In this document: piece by piece, positions 9,418-18,591 of the stretch
Numbering within the stretch: position 1 is the first letter of the stretch
How the letters are laid out: the number at the start of each line of letters is the position of its first letter
Source: Lelliottia sp. WAP21
GTDB lineage: Bacteria > Pseudomonadota > Gammaproteobacteria > Enterobacterales > Enterobacteriaceae
DNA length: 64,000 bases
Assembly: GCF_020532665.2 (NCBI RefSeq)
Contig: NZ_JAIWPG020000002.1
Coordinates: 248,001 to 312,000, forward strand
Direction: 5' to 3'
Position numbers and translations under genes: made by a program
Notes under the pieces: generated by a model
Database searches by the model: none
The model's input: only the letters and a program-made list of their open reading frames with translations
Told to the model about the DNA's origin: nothing

Positions 9418-9436
9418 TAAGAGAAAAGGATGGAGT

Positions 9437-9457
9437 GCCGGGCATGGCGTGCCCGGC
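9437..9457. repeat. Short palindrome after rna
   Basis: GCCGGGC and GCCCGGC form a perfect 7-bp stem around a 7-base loop, just past the rna stop codon. There is no clear U-tract on either strand, so it is either a weak terminator or a REP-like stem that protects the rna transcript. Confidence 0.4.
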
Positions 9458-9463
9458 TGAAGA

Positions 9464-10273
9464 TTAATACCCGGCTTTATCGATAACAAATTGCTTCGCG
9501 CAATTGCCCGGATGCGGTTGTGGGGCGAACGAGGCGGCGGAGAGCGGGGCGTTAATGGTTGCTGCCTTGAGGGAAATCTGCATTTCCGTCAGATAAGCGG
9601 GATTACCCTGACAGGTCAGCTTAACGGCTTTCACATTGGCTTTGCCAAAGCTTCGGGCGACAGCGTCATCAAAGGCCCGACGGGTCACCGTCTTACCGTA
9701 GTTTTCAGTCAGGAAGGTGCCCACCGGGCTGGCTTTTACCGCCTGGTTGAGACGCACCATGGTGCCGAAGTAAGCATCCGGGTCGAAGCCGAAACAGACG
9801 CCATGCTTGGCATATTCGTAGCGTTCCAGACAGGAGTTCCCGCCGGCGCCAGGCATTACGCTGTTGAGTTTTTCGGCAGTCTCAAGTGACAATCCTGTCT
9901 CCGCAGCCGCGCATTTACGGTTGGCTTTGGCCTCAGGCAGATTAGGGACAGGACGCGTGGCACAGCCAAATCGCATCCAGCGGCGATCGTCCACACCCCG
10001 CGCGGAAATGCTCTTCGGCAGGCTGGGCCACAGCCCGTGGACGGTCAGGAAGTCGGTTTTAACGTTGCTCTCTTTTTGCAGGCGACACTCGTCCGGCTCT
10101 TTGCGGTTGCTGTCATGCACGCTCTGGCAAAATCCCGTTTGCCACGACAGTGCCAAAACGTAGCGATCAAAATCACCGTACTGCGTTGCCTGAAGCGGGG
10201 CGGCCTGAGTGGAAAACGCACACAGTAGCAGCGCCGCGGTGCTAAACCGGCTGACAATATCCTTCCTGAACAT
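9464..10273 (-). CDS. rna: Ribonuclease I, periplasmic RNase T2 family
   Basis: RNase I degrades RNA non-specifically to nucleoside 3'-phosphates in the periplasm. The 269-residue precursor has a Sec signal peptide (cleavage expected after AFSTQAA, near residue 25). It carries both RNase T2 active-site blocks, VHGLWPS with its catalytic His and YEYAKHGVC with the second His, plus several cysteines for disulfides. Length and motifs match E. coli RNase I (268 residues). In E. coli the downstream neighbour is rnk and the upstream neighbour is citT; here they are the fry operon and dcuC. Confidence 0.95.
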   Translation of the reverse strand: MFRKDIVSRFSTAALLLCAFSTQAAPLQATQYGDFDRYVLALSWQTGFCQSVHDSNRKEPDECRLQKESNVKTDFLTVHGLWPSLPKSISARGVDDRRWMRFGCATRPVPNLPEAKANRKCAAAETGLSLETAEKLNSVMPGAGGNSCLERYEYAKHGVCFGFDPDAYFGTMVRLNQAVKASPVGTFLTENYGKTVTRRAFDDAVARSFGKANVKAVKLTCQGNPAYLTEMQISLKAATINAPLSAASFAPQPHPGNCAKQFVIDKAGY

Positions 10274-10325
10274 TTGAATTCCTGATGATTTAATACAAAT
10301 TTATTTCAGAAGGTTATTAAAGCAC

Positions 10326-10349
10326 AAAAAGCGCCCGCAGGCGCTTTTT
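10326..10349 (-). terminator. Rho-independent terminator of dcuC
   Basis: AAAAAGCGCC / GGCGCTTTTT with a CGCA loop lies 15 bases past the dcuC stop codon. It is symmetrical and could stop transcripts from either side, but only dcuC runs into it. Confidence 0.85.
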
Positions 10350-10363
10350 GATGATGACGAGAC

Positions 10364-11737
10364 TTAACCTGCGACGGTGCCAGGCACCAGGATTTCGGTG
10401 GCTACAATGACAATCACCAGTCCAACCAGCACGGGCACGGAGGTGCGTTTCACCACTTCAAACGGAGAGATTTTTGCCATGCCCGCAACGGCAACAACGA
10501 CGCCGGAAACAGGGGAAATCGTCCGACCCAGATTGGATGCCTGCAGCATCGGAATGGACAGATAGGCCGGGTTGATGCCAGAGGAGTGCGCCAGCTTCGG
10601 GATCATTTCAACGAAAGCATAGAATGGGGCGTTACCGGACCCGGTTGTCATCGCCGCCAGCATGGTCAGCACAACCAGGACGAGCATCAGAATGATGCTT
10701 GCCGAGCCAAAAGAGGTGGCGATAGAGATCAGGCTCTGAATAAAGCCGATGGTGCTCAGACCCTGCGCAAAGACGCCCGCGGCAACCAGCAGCATGACCA
10801 CGCCCGCGAAGGCATCCGCCATTCCCCTGTAGGCCACTTCCAGACCCGAGAACACTTTCTGAGTGTTAAAGCCACGCACAAACTCCAGTACGGCGGCCAG
10901 TAGCATGCAGATCACCAGAATGGTGATGATATGCAGCTGTGGACCCCATTTCCCGTCAAAAATCAGCACGCCGATAATCGGGGTAAACGGCAGAATGGCG
11001 TAGAAAGAAGGGGCGGTGGTGGTGATTTCGTTAACATCCAGCATCTCGTGGCTGATGTTCTCTTTTTTATCGAGATACTTCTGCCAGAAATAGTGGGCAA
11101 TCGCCATGCCAATAATGGCCGCGATGGAGATGGGCAGCGTGGTCTTGAACGCAAAGTCGATCAGCGGCATTTCCGCTGCTTTTGCGGCAAGCACCACGTC
11201 GCCGGACGTCGGGGAAAGGATGATTGCCGCAGGCGAGGCGCAAATCGCGGCGGCGGCACCACGGCTGATACCGACGTTGACCATTACCGGGAACAGGGTT
11301 GCCATCAGCAGTACGCCAAGGCCAGTGGCGGAGGAGACCGCCAGAGACATCAGGCAGGCCACGAAATAGGCGGCAATCATCAAAATATACGGTGAGTTAA
11401 TATATTGCAGCGGTTTAGAGGCCAGCTTAACAACCATGTCGTTGGCGCCGATGTGGGTCATATACGCGGCGAAACCACACAGCATCATAATCATCATGCC
11501 AAGATCGCCACCACGGCTCATCAGCAGGATTTTAATATATTCAACGATATCCGTTGCGGAATAGCCGGTGCTGGTTTCACTGGCGGGTAACACTTTGTGC
11601 CCCATCAGCGCACTTATAATCAGCAGCGTCAGGCCGCCGACAAATAACACGCCCGTAGCGGAATAGCCTTTGATGATGTAACGCGCGACGCCGACAATGA
11701 CGACGACTCCAATGAGGAGCTCGATAAAGGTAAGCAT
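10364..11737 (-). CDS. dcuC: Anaerobic C4-dicarboxylate transporter DcuC
   Basis: DcuC is an inner-membrane carrier that exports succinate and exchanges C4-dicarboxylates during anaerobic growth. The ATG at 11737 (protein start MLTFIELLIGVVVIVG) gives 457 residues against 461 in E. coli; a longer reading from 11782 lacks support. It has about 12 hydrophobic spans, with the conserved stretches MMIMLCGFAAYMTHIGAND, ICASPAAIILSPTSGDVV and TTGSGNAPFYAFVEMIP. AGGGGAAACC before the ATG serves as ribosome site. In E. coli dcuC lies next to pagP; here the copper-efflux operon separates them and the citrate-fermentation genes are absent. Confidence 0.95.
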   Translation of the reverse strand: MLTFIELLIGVVVIVGVARYIIKGYSATGVLFVGGLTLLIISALMGHKVLPASETSTGYSATDIVEYIKILLMSRGGDLGMMIMMLCGFAAYMTHIGANDMVVKLASKPLQYINSPYILMIAAYFVACLMSLAVSSATGLGVLLMATLFPVMVNVGISRGAAAAICASPAAIILSPTSGDVVLAAKAAEMPLIDFAFKTTLPISIAAIIGMAIAHYFWQKYLDKKENISHEMLDVNEITTTAPSFYAILPFTPIIGVLIFDGKWGPQLHIITILVICMLLAAVLEFVRGFNTQKVFSGLEVAYRGMADAFAGVVMLLVAAGVFAQGLSTIGFIQSLISIATSFGSASIILMLVLVVLTMLAAMTTGSGNAPFYAFVEMIPKLAHSSGINPAYLSIPMLQASNLGRTISPVSGVVVAVAGMAKISPFEVVKRTSVPVLVGLVIVIVATEILVPGTVAG

Positions 11738-12078
11738 GGTTTCCCCTGTACGTTGCGCTCCCCAGAGAGCACGGAAAATCAAAAATTGAAGGGTGAGAAT
11801 GTGCCGAATAAACGGTCAGTCATAGATGATTAAAATCAATAAACCGACATCTAACGCAGATGTCGGCGCTATTTTGCCATTACGGCGCCATTTATGTCAT
11901 TAACGTATTGACCCTGTGGATGGAATTAAATGTCACGGAGTTGCTGAGTATTTGTTAATAGTGATGATTCTTTTTAAGGCGACAAACAGAAATATCGTAA
12001 AGCTCATTAAAACACCTTTAATTTTGTCACCGTCTGTTCCTATACTCAGCCACCTCATAGCAACCTGTCGACGCGAAT
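11738..12078. other. Divergent intergenic region between dcuC and the copper-efflux operon
   Basis: These 341 bp hold the promoters of both flanking transcription units and no convincing gene. At 12042-12047 TATACT could be a -10 box for the rightward operon, but the -35 position 17 bases upstream is poor, as expected of an activator-dependent promoter. AATTTTGTCA about 20 bases upstream resembles half of the CusR palindrome, but the other half is not evident. The sequence is AT-rich. Confidence 0.5.
11844..11866. other. Perfect stem-loop in the dcuC leader region
   Basis: CCGACATCT / AGATGTCGG forms a 9-bp perfect stem with a 5-base AACGC loop about 107 bases upstream of the dcuC ATG. On the minus strand it is followed by TTTATTGATTTT. 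It may be a relic terminator, an attenuator in the dcuC leader, or a protein-binding palindrome. Confidence 0.4.
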
Positions 12079-12480
12079 ATGTACGCCAGCTGGACTTATC
12101 GCCTGCGCTTTCTAAAAAAACATCTTCTGATGTTTTTGATCGCGTTTGGCTGGCTGATGATCAATAGCCAGGTTGCCGTGGCGTCTCATGACTGTGCACT
12201 CGATTTGCGCGGGGAAATTGCCATGATCCAGCATATGGACATGATGGCAAACTCGCCAGCACACGCCGCTGACGCACCCTCTCCTCTGTGCGAAAAGCAC
12301 TGCGTACCCGATCGGCTGCAAAAAGAGAACGCGCATCCCCAGCTTGTTGCACTGCCTGCGGGGATGACGCTTGCCCTGATAACACCGGAATGCGATGACA
12401 TCACGCCTTCTGTCTGGTCATTAACGCCGCCTGCTGCGGGGCCGCCGGCAACGATTCGGTTTTGCCGGTTCAGAGAATAA
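12079..12480 (+). CDS. Small secreted Cys/His/Met-rich protein heading the copper-efflux operon
   Basis: This 133-residue protein is one I cannot assign to a named gene. It has a positively charged start and one hydrophobic stretch (about residues 16-35, ending SQVAVAS), as in a Sec signal or anchor. Likely soft-metal ligands follow: SHDCALDL, IQHMDMMANS and PLCEKHCVPD, with further single cysteines in PECDD and RFCRF. It lies 55 bases ahead of a CusF-like gene in the same direction, so a periplasmic copper or silver sensing or binding role is likely (inference). The ribosome site before ATG 12079 is weak. Confidence 0.6.
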   Translation: MYASWTYRLRFLKKHLLMFLIAFGWLMINSQVAVASHDCALDLRGEIAMIQHMDMMANSPAHAADAPSPLCEKHCVPDRLQKENAHPQLVALPAGMTLALITPECDDITPSVWSLTPPAAGPPATIRFCRFRE

Positions 12481-12535
12481 ACACCTGTTAACACGTTGAG
12501 TTTTTTCTTCAATTACGTTTAACAGGAGTTTTATC

Positions 12536-12847
12536 ATGCGTGCATTACTTGTTTCCGCGCTTATGGGCGTGCTGTTTTCTCTCTCTTCTCTTTCCGTCCA
12601 GGCGACTACGCCGTCCGCTGCTGTCCAACTCTGGCAAGGGCAGGGCGAGGTCATGGAAATTTCCCCTCCGACTATCGTGCTCAGGCATCAGGCCATACCT
12701 GAACTGCAATGGCCTGCGATGACGATGCCTTTTGTTCTTGCAAAGGAGGCGGACATCGCTTCCGTTAAGCCCGGCGATCGCGTCGCGTTCACCCTTGAAC
12801 GTGCAGGCGATGGTTTTCAGATTGTTGCGTTAACGCCGCTGCGCTAA
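12536..12847 (+). CDS. cusF: CusF-like periplasmic copper/silver metallochaperone
   Basis: CusF-family proteins bind Cu(I) or Ag(I) in the periplasm and hand it to the CusCBA pump. This 103-residue precursor has a Sec signal ending VQATTP and the diagnostic metal-site sequence RHQAIPELQWPAMTMPF. In E. coli CusF the equivalent His, Trp and two Met residues coordinate the metal, with a cation-pi contact from Trp. The remainder (PGDRVAFTLER) fits the OB-fold barrel. AACAGGAG precedes the ATG. The gene is second in the operon, ahead of the outer-membrane channel, an order different from E. coli cusCFBA. Confidence 0.9.
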   Translation: MRALLVSALMGVLFSLSSLSVQATTPSAAVQLWQGQGEVMEISPPTIVLRHQAIPELQWPAMTMPFVLAKEADIASVKPGDRVAFTLERAGDGFQIVALTPLR

Positions 12848-12858
12848 ACGAGGACGCC

Positions 12859-14115
12859 ATGAAACAACACACACTGAGCCTGTGGCTCGGTGGGGTGCTG
12901 CTCGGCTTTTTCAGCTCCGCCGTTCTGGCGGAGTCGTTAACGCTCGCGCAAACCCTCACCCTGGCCCAACGCTATTCCGCCGATCTGTCTGCCCGTCGTA
13001 ACGAAGCCCGGGCGCTGGATGCAATGGCGGAATCCGCCACACAACTGCCCGATCCAAAGCTGAAGTTTGGTATCGAAAATGTGCCTGTTCAGGGGAGCAA
13101 CGACCGTCGTTTTACCCGCGAAGGGATGACCATGCAGCGGATAGGTATTATGCAAAGCTATGTCAGCGCAGAAAAACGGGAGCGTAAATCGCAAACGTTC
13201 CAGGCGCAGGCGAGGAGCGTTGAAGCGCAATCAGAGGCGACCCGTGCCGCGCTGCAACGCGATACCGCGCAGGCCTGGCTTGATCTGGCGCTCTCTCAAC
13301 GCGCGTTGCGCACGGCTCAAAACGTCGTGGAGGAGACCGAGCGCCAGCAGGGGGTGCAAAAAGCGAGTGTCGGCGCAGGCAATGCCACCCCGGACAGCGT
13401 GTTATCGCTGCAAATCACCCTTAGCGCGATGCGCGATAACGTCACGCTGGCCGCCCGGGATGTTCAGGTGGCGCAAAGTCGCTTGATGCAGTTGACCGGC
13501 CAGGCCATCACCGATGTGCAGGGGCCCTTGCCGCGTTACCAGCGGCTACCCGCCGATGAGAAAACGCTGGTGGAGGCGGTGATTCGTCATCCGGAAGTTG
13601 AAGCCGCACGGCGGGAAGCAGAAACGGCAAAAGCGCGTTCTGCACAGTCTGCGGTGGCCGCGATTCCGGATGTTGACGTTGAGCTCTTCTACGCTCATCG
13701 CGCGGAAGGGTATGACGACATGGCTGGCGTCATGTTCACCGTGGATTTGCCGCTTTTTCAGTCACATCGACAGGACAAGGAGTATGCCGCCGATGTGTCA
13801 CGTTCCCTGCAGGCAGTAGACCAACTGACGCTCGTCCAGCGTGAACATATTGCTCAGGTGCAATCTCTGGTGGCGCAGTACCAGGCCGCTCGGGTGATCT
13901 GGCAGCGACAACATGACGACATTTTGCCCTTGCAGCACCAGCGGGTGCGGGTGATGAACGCGCAATATCGTTCCGGTCAGTCGGGCTTGCCTGCGTTGCT
14001 GGAGGCGCGTCGCAGCGTGCTTGAGACCGAACTGGCCGCCAGTCAGGCAGAGCGTGAAATGGCGCGCACCTGGGCCGCGCTTCAATGGTTAATTCCACAG
14101 GATATTACAGGATGA
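12859..14115 (+). CDS. TolC/CzcC-type outer-membrane channel of the copper/silver efflux system
   Basis: This 418-residue outer-membrane efflux protein probably forms the exit duct for the neighbouring CusB/CusA pump. It starts with a type-I Sec signal (SSAVLAES, cleavage near residue 25) followed by SLTLAQTLTLAQRYSADL, the first helical repeat of the OEP family. A second repeat lies in the C-terminal half (RAQYRSGQSGLPALLEARRS-like region). Long alpha-helical stretches rich in Ala, Gln and Arg are typical. Unlike E. coli CusC (457 residues, lipid-anchored through an N-terminal Cys) it is shorter and has no lipobox, so it is closer to CzcC-type channels. Its TGA overlaps the next ATG (ATGA). 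Confidence 0.88.
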   Translation: MKQHTLSLWLGGVLLGFFSSAVLAESLTLAQTLTLAQRYSADLSARRNEARALDAMAESATQLPDPKLKFGIENVPVQGSNDRRFTREGMTMQRIGIMQSYVSAEKRERKSQTFQAQARSVEAQSEATRAALQRDTAQAWLDLALSQRALRTAQNVVEETERQQGVQKASVGAGNATPDSVLSLQITLSAMRDNVTLAARDVQVAQSRLMQLTGQAITDVQGPLPRYQRLPADEKTLVEAVIRHPEVEAARREAETAKARSAQSAVAAIPDVDVELFYAHRAEGYDDMAGVMFTVDLPLFQSHRQDKEYAADVSRSLQAVDQLTLVQREHIAQVQSLVAQYQAARVIWQRQHDDILPLQHQRVRVMNAQYRSGQSGLPALLEARRSVLETELAASQAEREMARTWAALQWLIPQDITG

Positions 14116-15317
14116 AAATACGCATTCTTTGTGCGGTGGGCATGGTTGTGCTCGCCGCCGCCGCGAGTGGTTTTTACGTGGGGCAGCGACAAACCCCTGC
14201 CGCCGCTGAACGCAGCCGTCCCGCAGAGCGTCAGGTGCTTTACTGGTACGATCCTATGATGCCCGGTCAGCGTTTCGACAAACCGGGAAAATCCCCGTTT
14301 ATGGATATGGAGCTGGTTCCACGCTATGCCGATGAGGAGAAGCCGTCGGCGGGCGTGGCGATTAGCGCCGGGCAACAGCAAAGTCTGGGCATGAAAACGG
14401 CCCGTGTTGAGAGACGGCAGCTGACGTTACCATTCTCTGCCTTCGCTACCGTCTCTACCGATGAACGCAGTCTGACAACCGTCTCTGCCCCTGCCGCCGG
14501 GATCATCTCCACATTATTCGTGCGCGCCCCTCAGCAAGAGGTAGCCGCCGGTGAGGCGCTGGCAACATTGTGGATCCCGCAGTGGACCACCTCGCAGCAG
14601 GAGTACCTGGCGGTGCGTCAGCTTGGCGATCCCGCGCTGACCAAAGCGGGCAGGGAACGGCTGGCCCTCCAGTTTATGCCGGACGACGTGATTCGGGCGC
14701 TGGAGCGCAGCGGTAAACCGCAAACCACTCTGACGCTTCGGGCCGATCGCCCCGGTTACATCACCAGGCTGGATGTACGACAAGGCGCTCAGGTCGCCCC
14801 TATGGCGCCGCTGTATGAAATAGCCAGCCTCGACTCTGTCTGGCTGGTGGTGGATTACCCACAGGTACAGGCGCAATCGCTGACGAAGGGCAGCGAGATC
14901 GTCGCCGTCTCAGAAAGTTGGCCTGGCGAGCAGTTTCACGGCAAGGTTAGTGAATTACTGCCTCAGATGGATACCGCCACGCGTACCCTGAAAGCGCGCA
15001 TCGTGCTTGATAATTCACAACACAAACTTAAGCCCGGTATGTTCCTGACCGTTTCGCTTGCCAGGCGGACGCCAGGTGCAGCCGTGCTTGCTGTCCCGGA
15101 GGAGTCGGTGATTGATAGCGGCGACTCACAGCGACTGCTTCTCGCCACGGGCGAGGGGTATTTTCGCCCGGTGAAGGTGGTCACGGGCATGACCTCCGAT
15201 GGCTGGACGGAAATTAAGACCGGGGTGAAAGAGGGCGATAACGTGGTGTCGTCCGGCCAGTTCCTGATCGATTCCGAAGCGAGCCTGCGCAGCGTGCTGC
15301 CGGAGGTGGCAAAATGA
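14112..15317 (+). CDS. cusB: CusB-type periplasmic adaptor of the copper/silver efflux system
   Basis: This 401-residue membrane-fusion protein links the inner-membrane pump to the outer-membrane channel and accepts metal from the CusF-type chaperone. The N-terminus has one membrane or signal segment (about 5-25). It is followed by the heavy-metal-binding segment [13 protein letters not shown]...PFMDMELVP, whose methionines correspond to the metal-binding Met residues of E. coli CusB. The lipoyl/barrel-sandwich and beta-barrel parts follow ([39 protein letters not shown]). Start ATG 14112 overlaps the channel gene's stop and is preferred to the earlier in-frame ATG at 14085. It ends in another ATGA overlap with cusA. 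Confidence 0.92.
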   Translation: MKIRILCAVGMVVLAAAASGFYVGQRQTPAAAERSRPAERQVLYWYDPMMPGQRFDKPGKSPFMDMELVPRYADEEKPSAGVAISAGQQQSLGMKTARVERRQLTLPFSAFATVSTDERSLTTVSAPAAGIISTLFVRAPQQEVAAGEALATLWIPQWTTSQQEYLAVRQLGDPALTKAGRERLALQFMPDDVIRALERSGKPQTTLTLRADRPGYITRLDVRQGAQVAPMAPLYEIASLDSVWLVVDYPQVQAQSLTKGSEIVAVSESWPGEQFHGKVSELLPQMDTATRTLKARIVLDNSQHKLKPGMFLTVSLARRTPGAAVLAVPEESVIDSGDSQRLLLATGEGYFRPVKVVTGMTSDGWTEIKTGVKEGDNVVSSGQFLIDSEASLRSVLPEVAK

Positions 15318-18300
15318 TCGCAGCGGTAATACGGGCATCATTAAGAAATCGGTTCTTAATCATTATCGCGGCACTGGTCATGGCAGGCTGGGGGATCTGG
15401 GCGTTGCAACGTGCGCCGCTGGATGCCCTGCCGGACCTTTCGGATGTGCAGGTTATCGTCAAAGCCAGCTATCCGGGAAAAGCGCCACAGGTTATTGAGG
15501 ATCAAGTCACCTGGCCGCTCACGACCTCTATGCTCTCTGTGCCGGGGGCGAAAACCGTGCGCGGATTTTCGATGTTCGGTGATGCATATGTCTACGTTCT
15601 GTTTGCAGATGGCACGGATTTATACTGGGCGCGCTCACGGGTCCTGGAGTATTTAAGCCAGGTACAGTCGCAATTGCCTGCCGGTGTGAAAGTCTCGTTG
15701 GGACCGGACGCCACGGGGGTAGGCTGGATTTACGAATATGCGCTGGTGGATCGTACAGGTCAGCATAGCCTGGCAGATTTGCGCGCTCTGCAGGACTGGA
15801 CGCTGAAATTTGAGCTGAAAACGGTGCCCAATGTTTCAGAAGTGGCGAGCATTGGGGGGATGGTACGTCAGTATCAGGTGACGGCCTCCGTAGAGAAAAT
15901 GCGGGCGCTCAATATTACCCATGCTCAGATAGTCAGCGCGATTCAGGCTGCAAACAAAGAGAGTGGTGGGGCGCTGCTGGAAAGAGGGGAAGCGGAGTAT
16001 ATGGTCCGTACGGCGGGCTATCTGCATACCCTGGAGGATTTCCGCCAGGTCGTTATCGCGACGCGGGAAGGTATCCCGATACGCCTGAGCGATGTGGCAA
16101 CGGTAGGTTATGGGCCGGAAATCCGTCGTGGCGTAGCGGAACTGAACGGTGAGGGTGAGGTTGCCGGTGGCGTGGTGGTGATGCGTTACGGTCAGAATGC
16201 GCTGGAAACGCTTCACGCGGTGAAAGAGAAGCTCCGCGCACTGCAGAAAACGTTGCCAAAAGGGGTTGAGATCGTACCGGTATACGATCGCTCCACGCTG
16301 ATAGAGGATTCCATCAACACCCTGACGCACAAGCTGCTGGAAGAGTTTGCCGTGGTTGTGCTGGTGTGCGCCCTGTTCCTGTTCCATCTGCGTTCCGCTC
16401 TGGTCGCCATTGTCTCGCTGCCGTTGGGGATTTTAGGGGCATTTGTGGTTATGCATTATCAGGGCATCAACGCCAATATTATGTCGCTGGGTGGGATCGC
16501 GATTGCCATTGGCGCTATGGTGGATGCAGCGATAGTGATGATCGAAAATATGCACAAGGTGCTGGAACAGTGGCGGCAGGATAACCCTGAACAGACGCCT
16601 ACATCCGGTGACTACTGGCATCTGGCGGAGAAGGCGGCAGTGGACGTCGGGCCTGCACTCTTTTGCAGCCTGTTGATCATTACGCTGTCGTTTATCCCGG
16701 TTTTCTCTCTGGAGGCGCAGGAAGGGCGCATGTTTTCGCCGCTGGCCTTTACCAAAACCTGGGCAATGGCGGTTTCTGCGGGGCTGGGCATCACGCTGGT
16801 ACCGGTCTTAATGGGGTATTTCATTCGGGGCAACATCCCGGATGAAAAAGCGAATCCGATTAATCGCGCCCTGATTCGGGGTTATGAACCCTTGCTGGAT
16901 AAAGTACTGATGTTCCCGAAAACCACGCTGGTGCTGGCCTCGCTCGTCTTAGTGGCCACGCTATGGCCGTTAAGTCGCCTGGGGAGCGAATTTATGCCGC
17001 CGCTGAATGAGGGCGACCTGCTTTATATGCCCTCGACGCTCCCGGGTATTTCAGCACGTGAAGCCAGCCGCTTGCTCCAGCAAACGGACCGTCTGATCAA
17101 AAGCGTGCCAGAGGTCGCAAGCGTCTTCGGTAAAGCCGGACGGGCTGACACGGCAACCGATCCCGCGCCGTTAACCATGCTGGAGACCACGATTCACTTC
17201 AAACCGCGCGACCAATGGCGGGCCGGTATGACGCCCGAAAAACTGGTGGAGGAACTGGATAAAACGGTTTCTGTTCCCGGTATTGCCAATGTATGGGTAC
17301 CGCCGATCCGCAACCGGCTTGATATGCTTTCGACCGGCATTAAAAGCCCGGTGGGCATCAAAGTGAATGGCAATAACCTTGCCGATATTGAACGGGTGGC
17401 CGGGCAAATTGAGCAGATCGTGAAGCAGGTCCCGGGTGTCACGTCAGCCCTGGCGGAACGGTTGTCAGGCGGTCGTTATGTCGATATCCGCATCGACAGA
17501 GCAAAAGCCGCACGTTATGGCGTCTCTGTCGATGAATTGCAGAGCATGGTCTCCACGCTGGTAGGGGGTGACAATATAGGCGAAGTGCTGCAAGGGCGTG
17601 AACGTTATCCTATCAACCTTCGTTATCCTCGCGATCTGCGCGACAGTGTCGACAAGCTTCGTGCACTGCCGGTGCTGACGAGCAACGGGAGCCAGATTGC
17701 GCTCGGAGAGATGGCTGATATCGTGGTAAGTGAAGGCCCACCGATGTTGAAAAGTGAAAATGCGCGACTCTCCAACTGGATTTATGTCGATTTGCGCAAT
17801 CGGGATTTAAAGTCCGCCGTTGAGGAGATGCAACAGCAGGTTGCGCAACATATTATCCTGCCACAAGGTGTTTCATTAACCTGGTCTGGACAGTTTGAAT
17901 ATCTTGAGCGCGCAACGGCCAGACTAAAATTAGTGTTGCCAGTAACGCTAATGATAATCTTTTTATTATTATGGCTGACGTTCAAACGCATTTCAGATGT
18001 CCTGTTAATTATGGGGACATTACCATTTGCGCTGATCGGTGGCGTATGGCTTTTATGGTTACTGGATTATCATTTCTCGGTCGCCAGCGCCGTTGGCTTT
18101 ATCGCGCTGGCCGGTGTTGCGGCCGAATTTGGCGTTATTATGGTGCTCTATCTTAATCAGGCACTTAATAAACACCGTGCCGGCAATGACGAGTGCGGTG
18201 AGGCGACGGTGCGACGGGCCATTCATGAAGGAGCAGTATTGCGCGTACGGCCTAAGGTGATGACGGTCGCCACCATTATGGCGGGGTTGTTGCCCATTAT

Positions 18301-18430
18301 GTGGGGGGGCGGCAGCGGGTCGGAAGTGATGCAGCGCATCGCAGCGCCCATGATCGGCGGAATGGTGACCGCCCCATTATTATCGATGTTGGTCATTCCC
18401 GCTTTGTATAAATTATTACATAAACGTTAA
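15314..18430 (+). CDS. cusA: CusA-type heavy-metal RND efflux pump
   Basis: This is the proton-driven inner-membrane pump of 1038 residues (E. coli CusA has 1047). The RND signatures include [13 protein letters not shown] near the N-terminus, [22 protein letters not shown] (spaced Asp in TM4) and [15 protein letters not shown] in the porter domain. The three methionines that form the CusA Cu(I)/Ag(I) site are all present: Met572 in [10 protein letters not shown], Met622 in APLTMLETT and Met671 in [11 protein letters not shown]. The substrate is therefore monovalent copper or silver rather than Zn/Co/Cd. It is the last gene of the five-gene operon and is followed by a strong terminator. No CusRS-like regulator is adjacent. 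Confidence 0.94.
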   Translation: MIAAVIRASLRNRFLIIIAALVMAGWGIWALQRAPLDALPDLSDVQVIVKASYPGKAPQVIEDQVTWPLTTSMLSVPGAKTVRGFSMFGDAYVYVLFADGTDLYWARSRVLEYLSQVQSQLPAGVKVSLGPDATGVGWIYEYALVDRTGQHSLADLRALQDWTLKFELKTVPNVSEVASIGGMVRQYQVTASVEKMRALNITHAQIVSAIQAANKESGGALLERGEAEYMVRTAGYLHTLEDFRQVVIATREGIPIRLSDVATVGYGPEIRRGVAELNGEGEVAGGVVVMRYGQNALETLHAVKEKLRALQKTLPKGVEIVPVYDRSTLIEDSINTLTHKLLEEFAVVVLVCALFLFHLRSALVAIVSLPLGILGAFVVMHYQGINANIMSLGGIAIAIGAMVDAAIVMIENMHKVLEQWRQDNPEQTPTSGDYWHLAEKAAVDVGPALFCSLLIITLSFIPVFSLEAQEGRMFSPLAFTKTWAMAVSAGLGITLVPVLMGYFIRGNIPDEKANPINRALIRGYEPLLDKVLMFPKTTLVLASLVLVATLWPLSRLGSEFMPPLNEGDLLYMPSTLPGISAREASRLLQQTDRLIKSVPEVASVFGKAGRADTATDPAPLTMLETTIHFKPRDQWRAGMTPEKLVEELDKTVSVPGIANVWVPPIRNRLDMLSTGIKSPVGIKVNGNNLADIERVAGQIEQIVKQVPGVTSALAERLSGGRYVDIRIDRAKAARYGVSVDELQSMVSTLVGGDNIGEVLQGRERYPINLRYPRDLRDSVDKLRALPVLTSNGSQIALGEMADIVVSEGPPMLKSENARLSNWIYVDLRNRDLKSAVEEMQQQVAQHIILPQGVSLTWSGQFEYLERATARLKLVLPVTLMIIFLLLWLTFKRISDVLLIMGTLPFALIGGVWLLWLLDYHFSVASAVGFIALAGVAAEFGVIMVLYLNQALNKHRAGNDECGEATVRRAIHEGAVLRVRPKVMTVATIMAGLLPIMWGGGSGSEVMQRIAAPMIGGMVTAPLLSMLVIPALYKLLHKR

Positions 18431-18438
18431 TTTTTGTG

Positions 18439-18464
18439 AGCGCCTCATATTGGAGGCGCTTTTT
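18439..18464 (+). terminator. Terminator of the copper/silver efflux operon
   Basis: AGCGCCTC / GAGGCGCT with a 6-base loop and a TTTTT tract lies 9 bases past the cusA stop codon. Confidence 0.88.
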
Positions 18465-18591
18465 CTTTGCATTCGTAGGAATATTCCCATTTTGTAACTA
18501 AATAATTCGGATTTAAGCCGATGTTGTTAAGGCTTTATTCAAATAAACTTTGTTAAGCTGTGCACCGAATACAAAGAATGGTAATGACATT

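Noticed and set aside
12000-12050. CusR or CueR operator for the efflux operon
   Set aside because: ATTTTGTCA resembles one half of a CusR site, but no matching half follows at the right distance, and no CueR-type dyad with a 19-base spacer was found.
11916-12167. 83-codon plus-strand frame upstream of the efflux operon
   Set aside because: It overlaps the signal-peptide region of the small secreted protein in another frame and lies mostly in AT-rich promoter sequence without a ribosome site.
18500-18590. PhoP box upstream of pagP
   Set aside because: TGTTAA occurs twice but not as a direct repeat with 11-base spacing, so the pattern does not meet the PhoP consensus.
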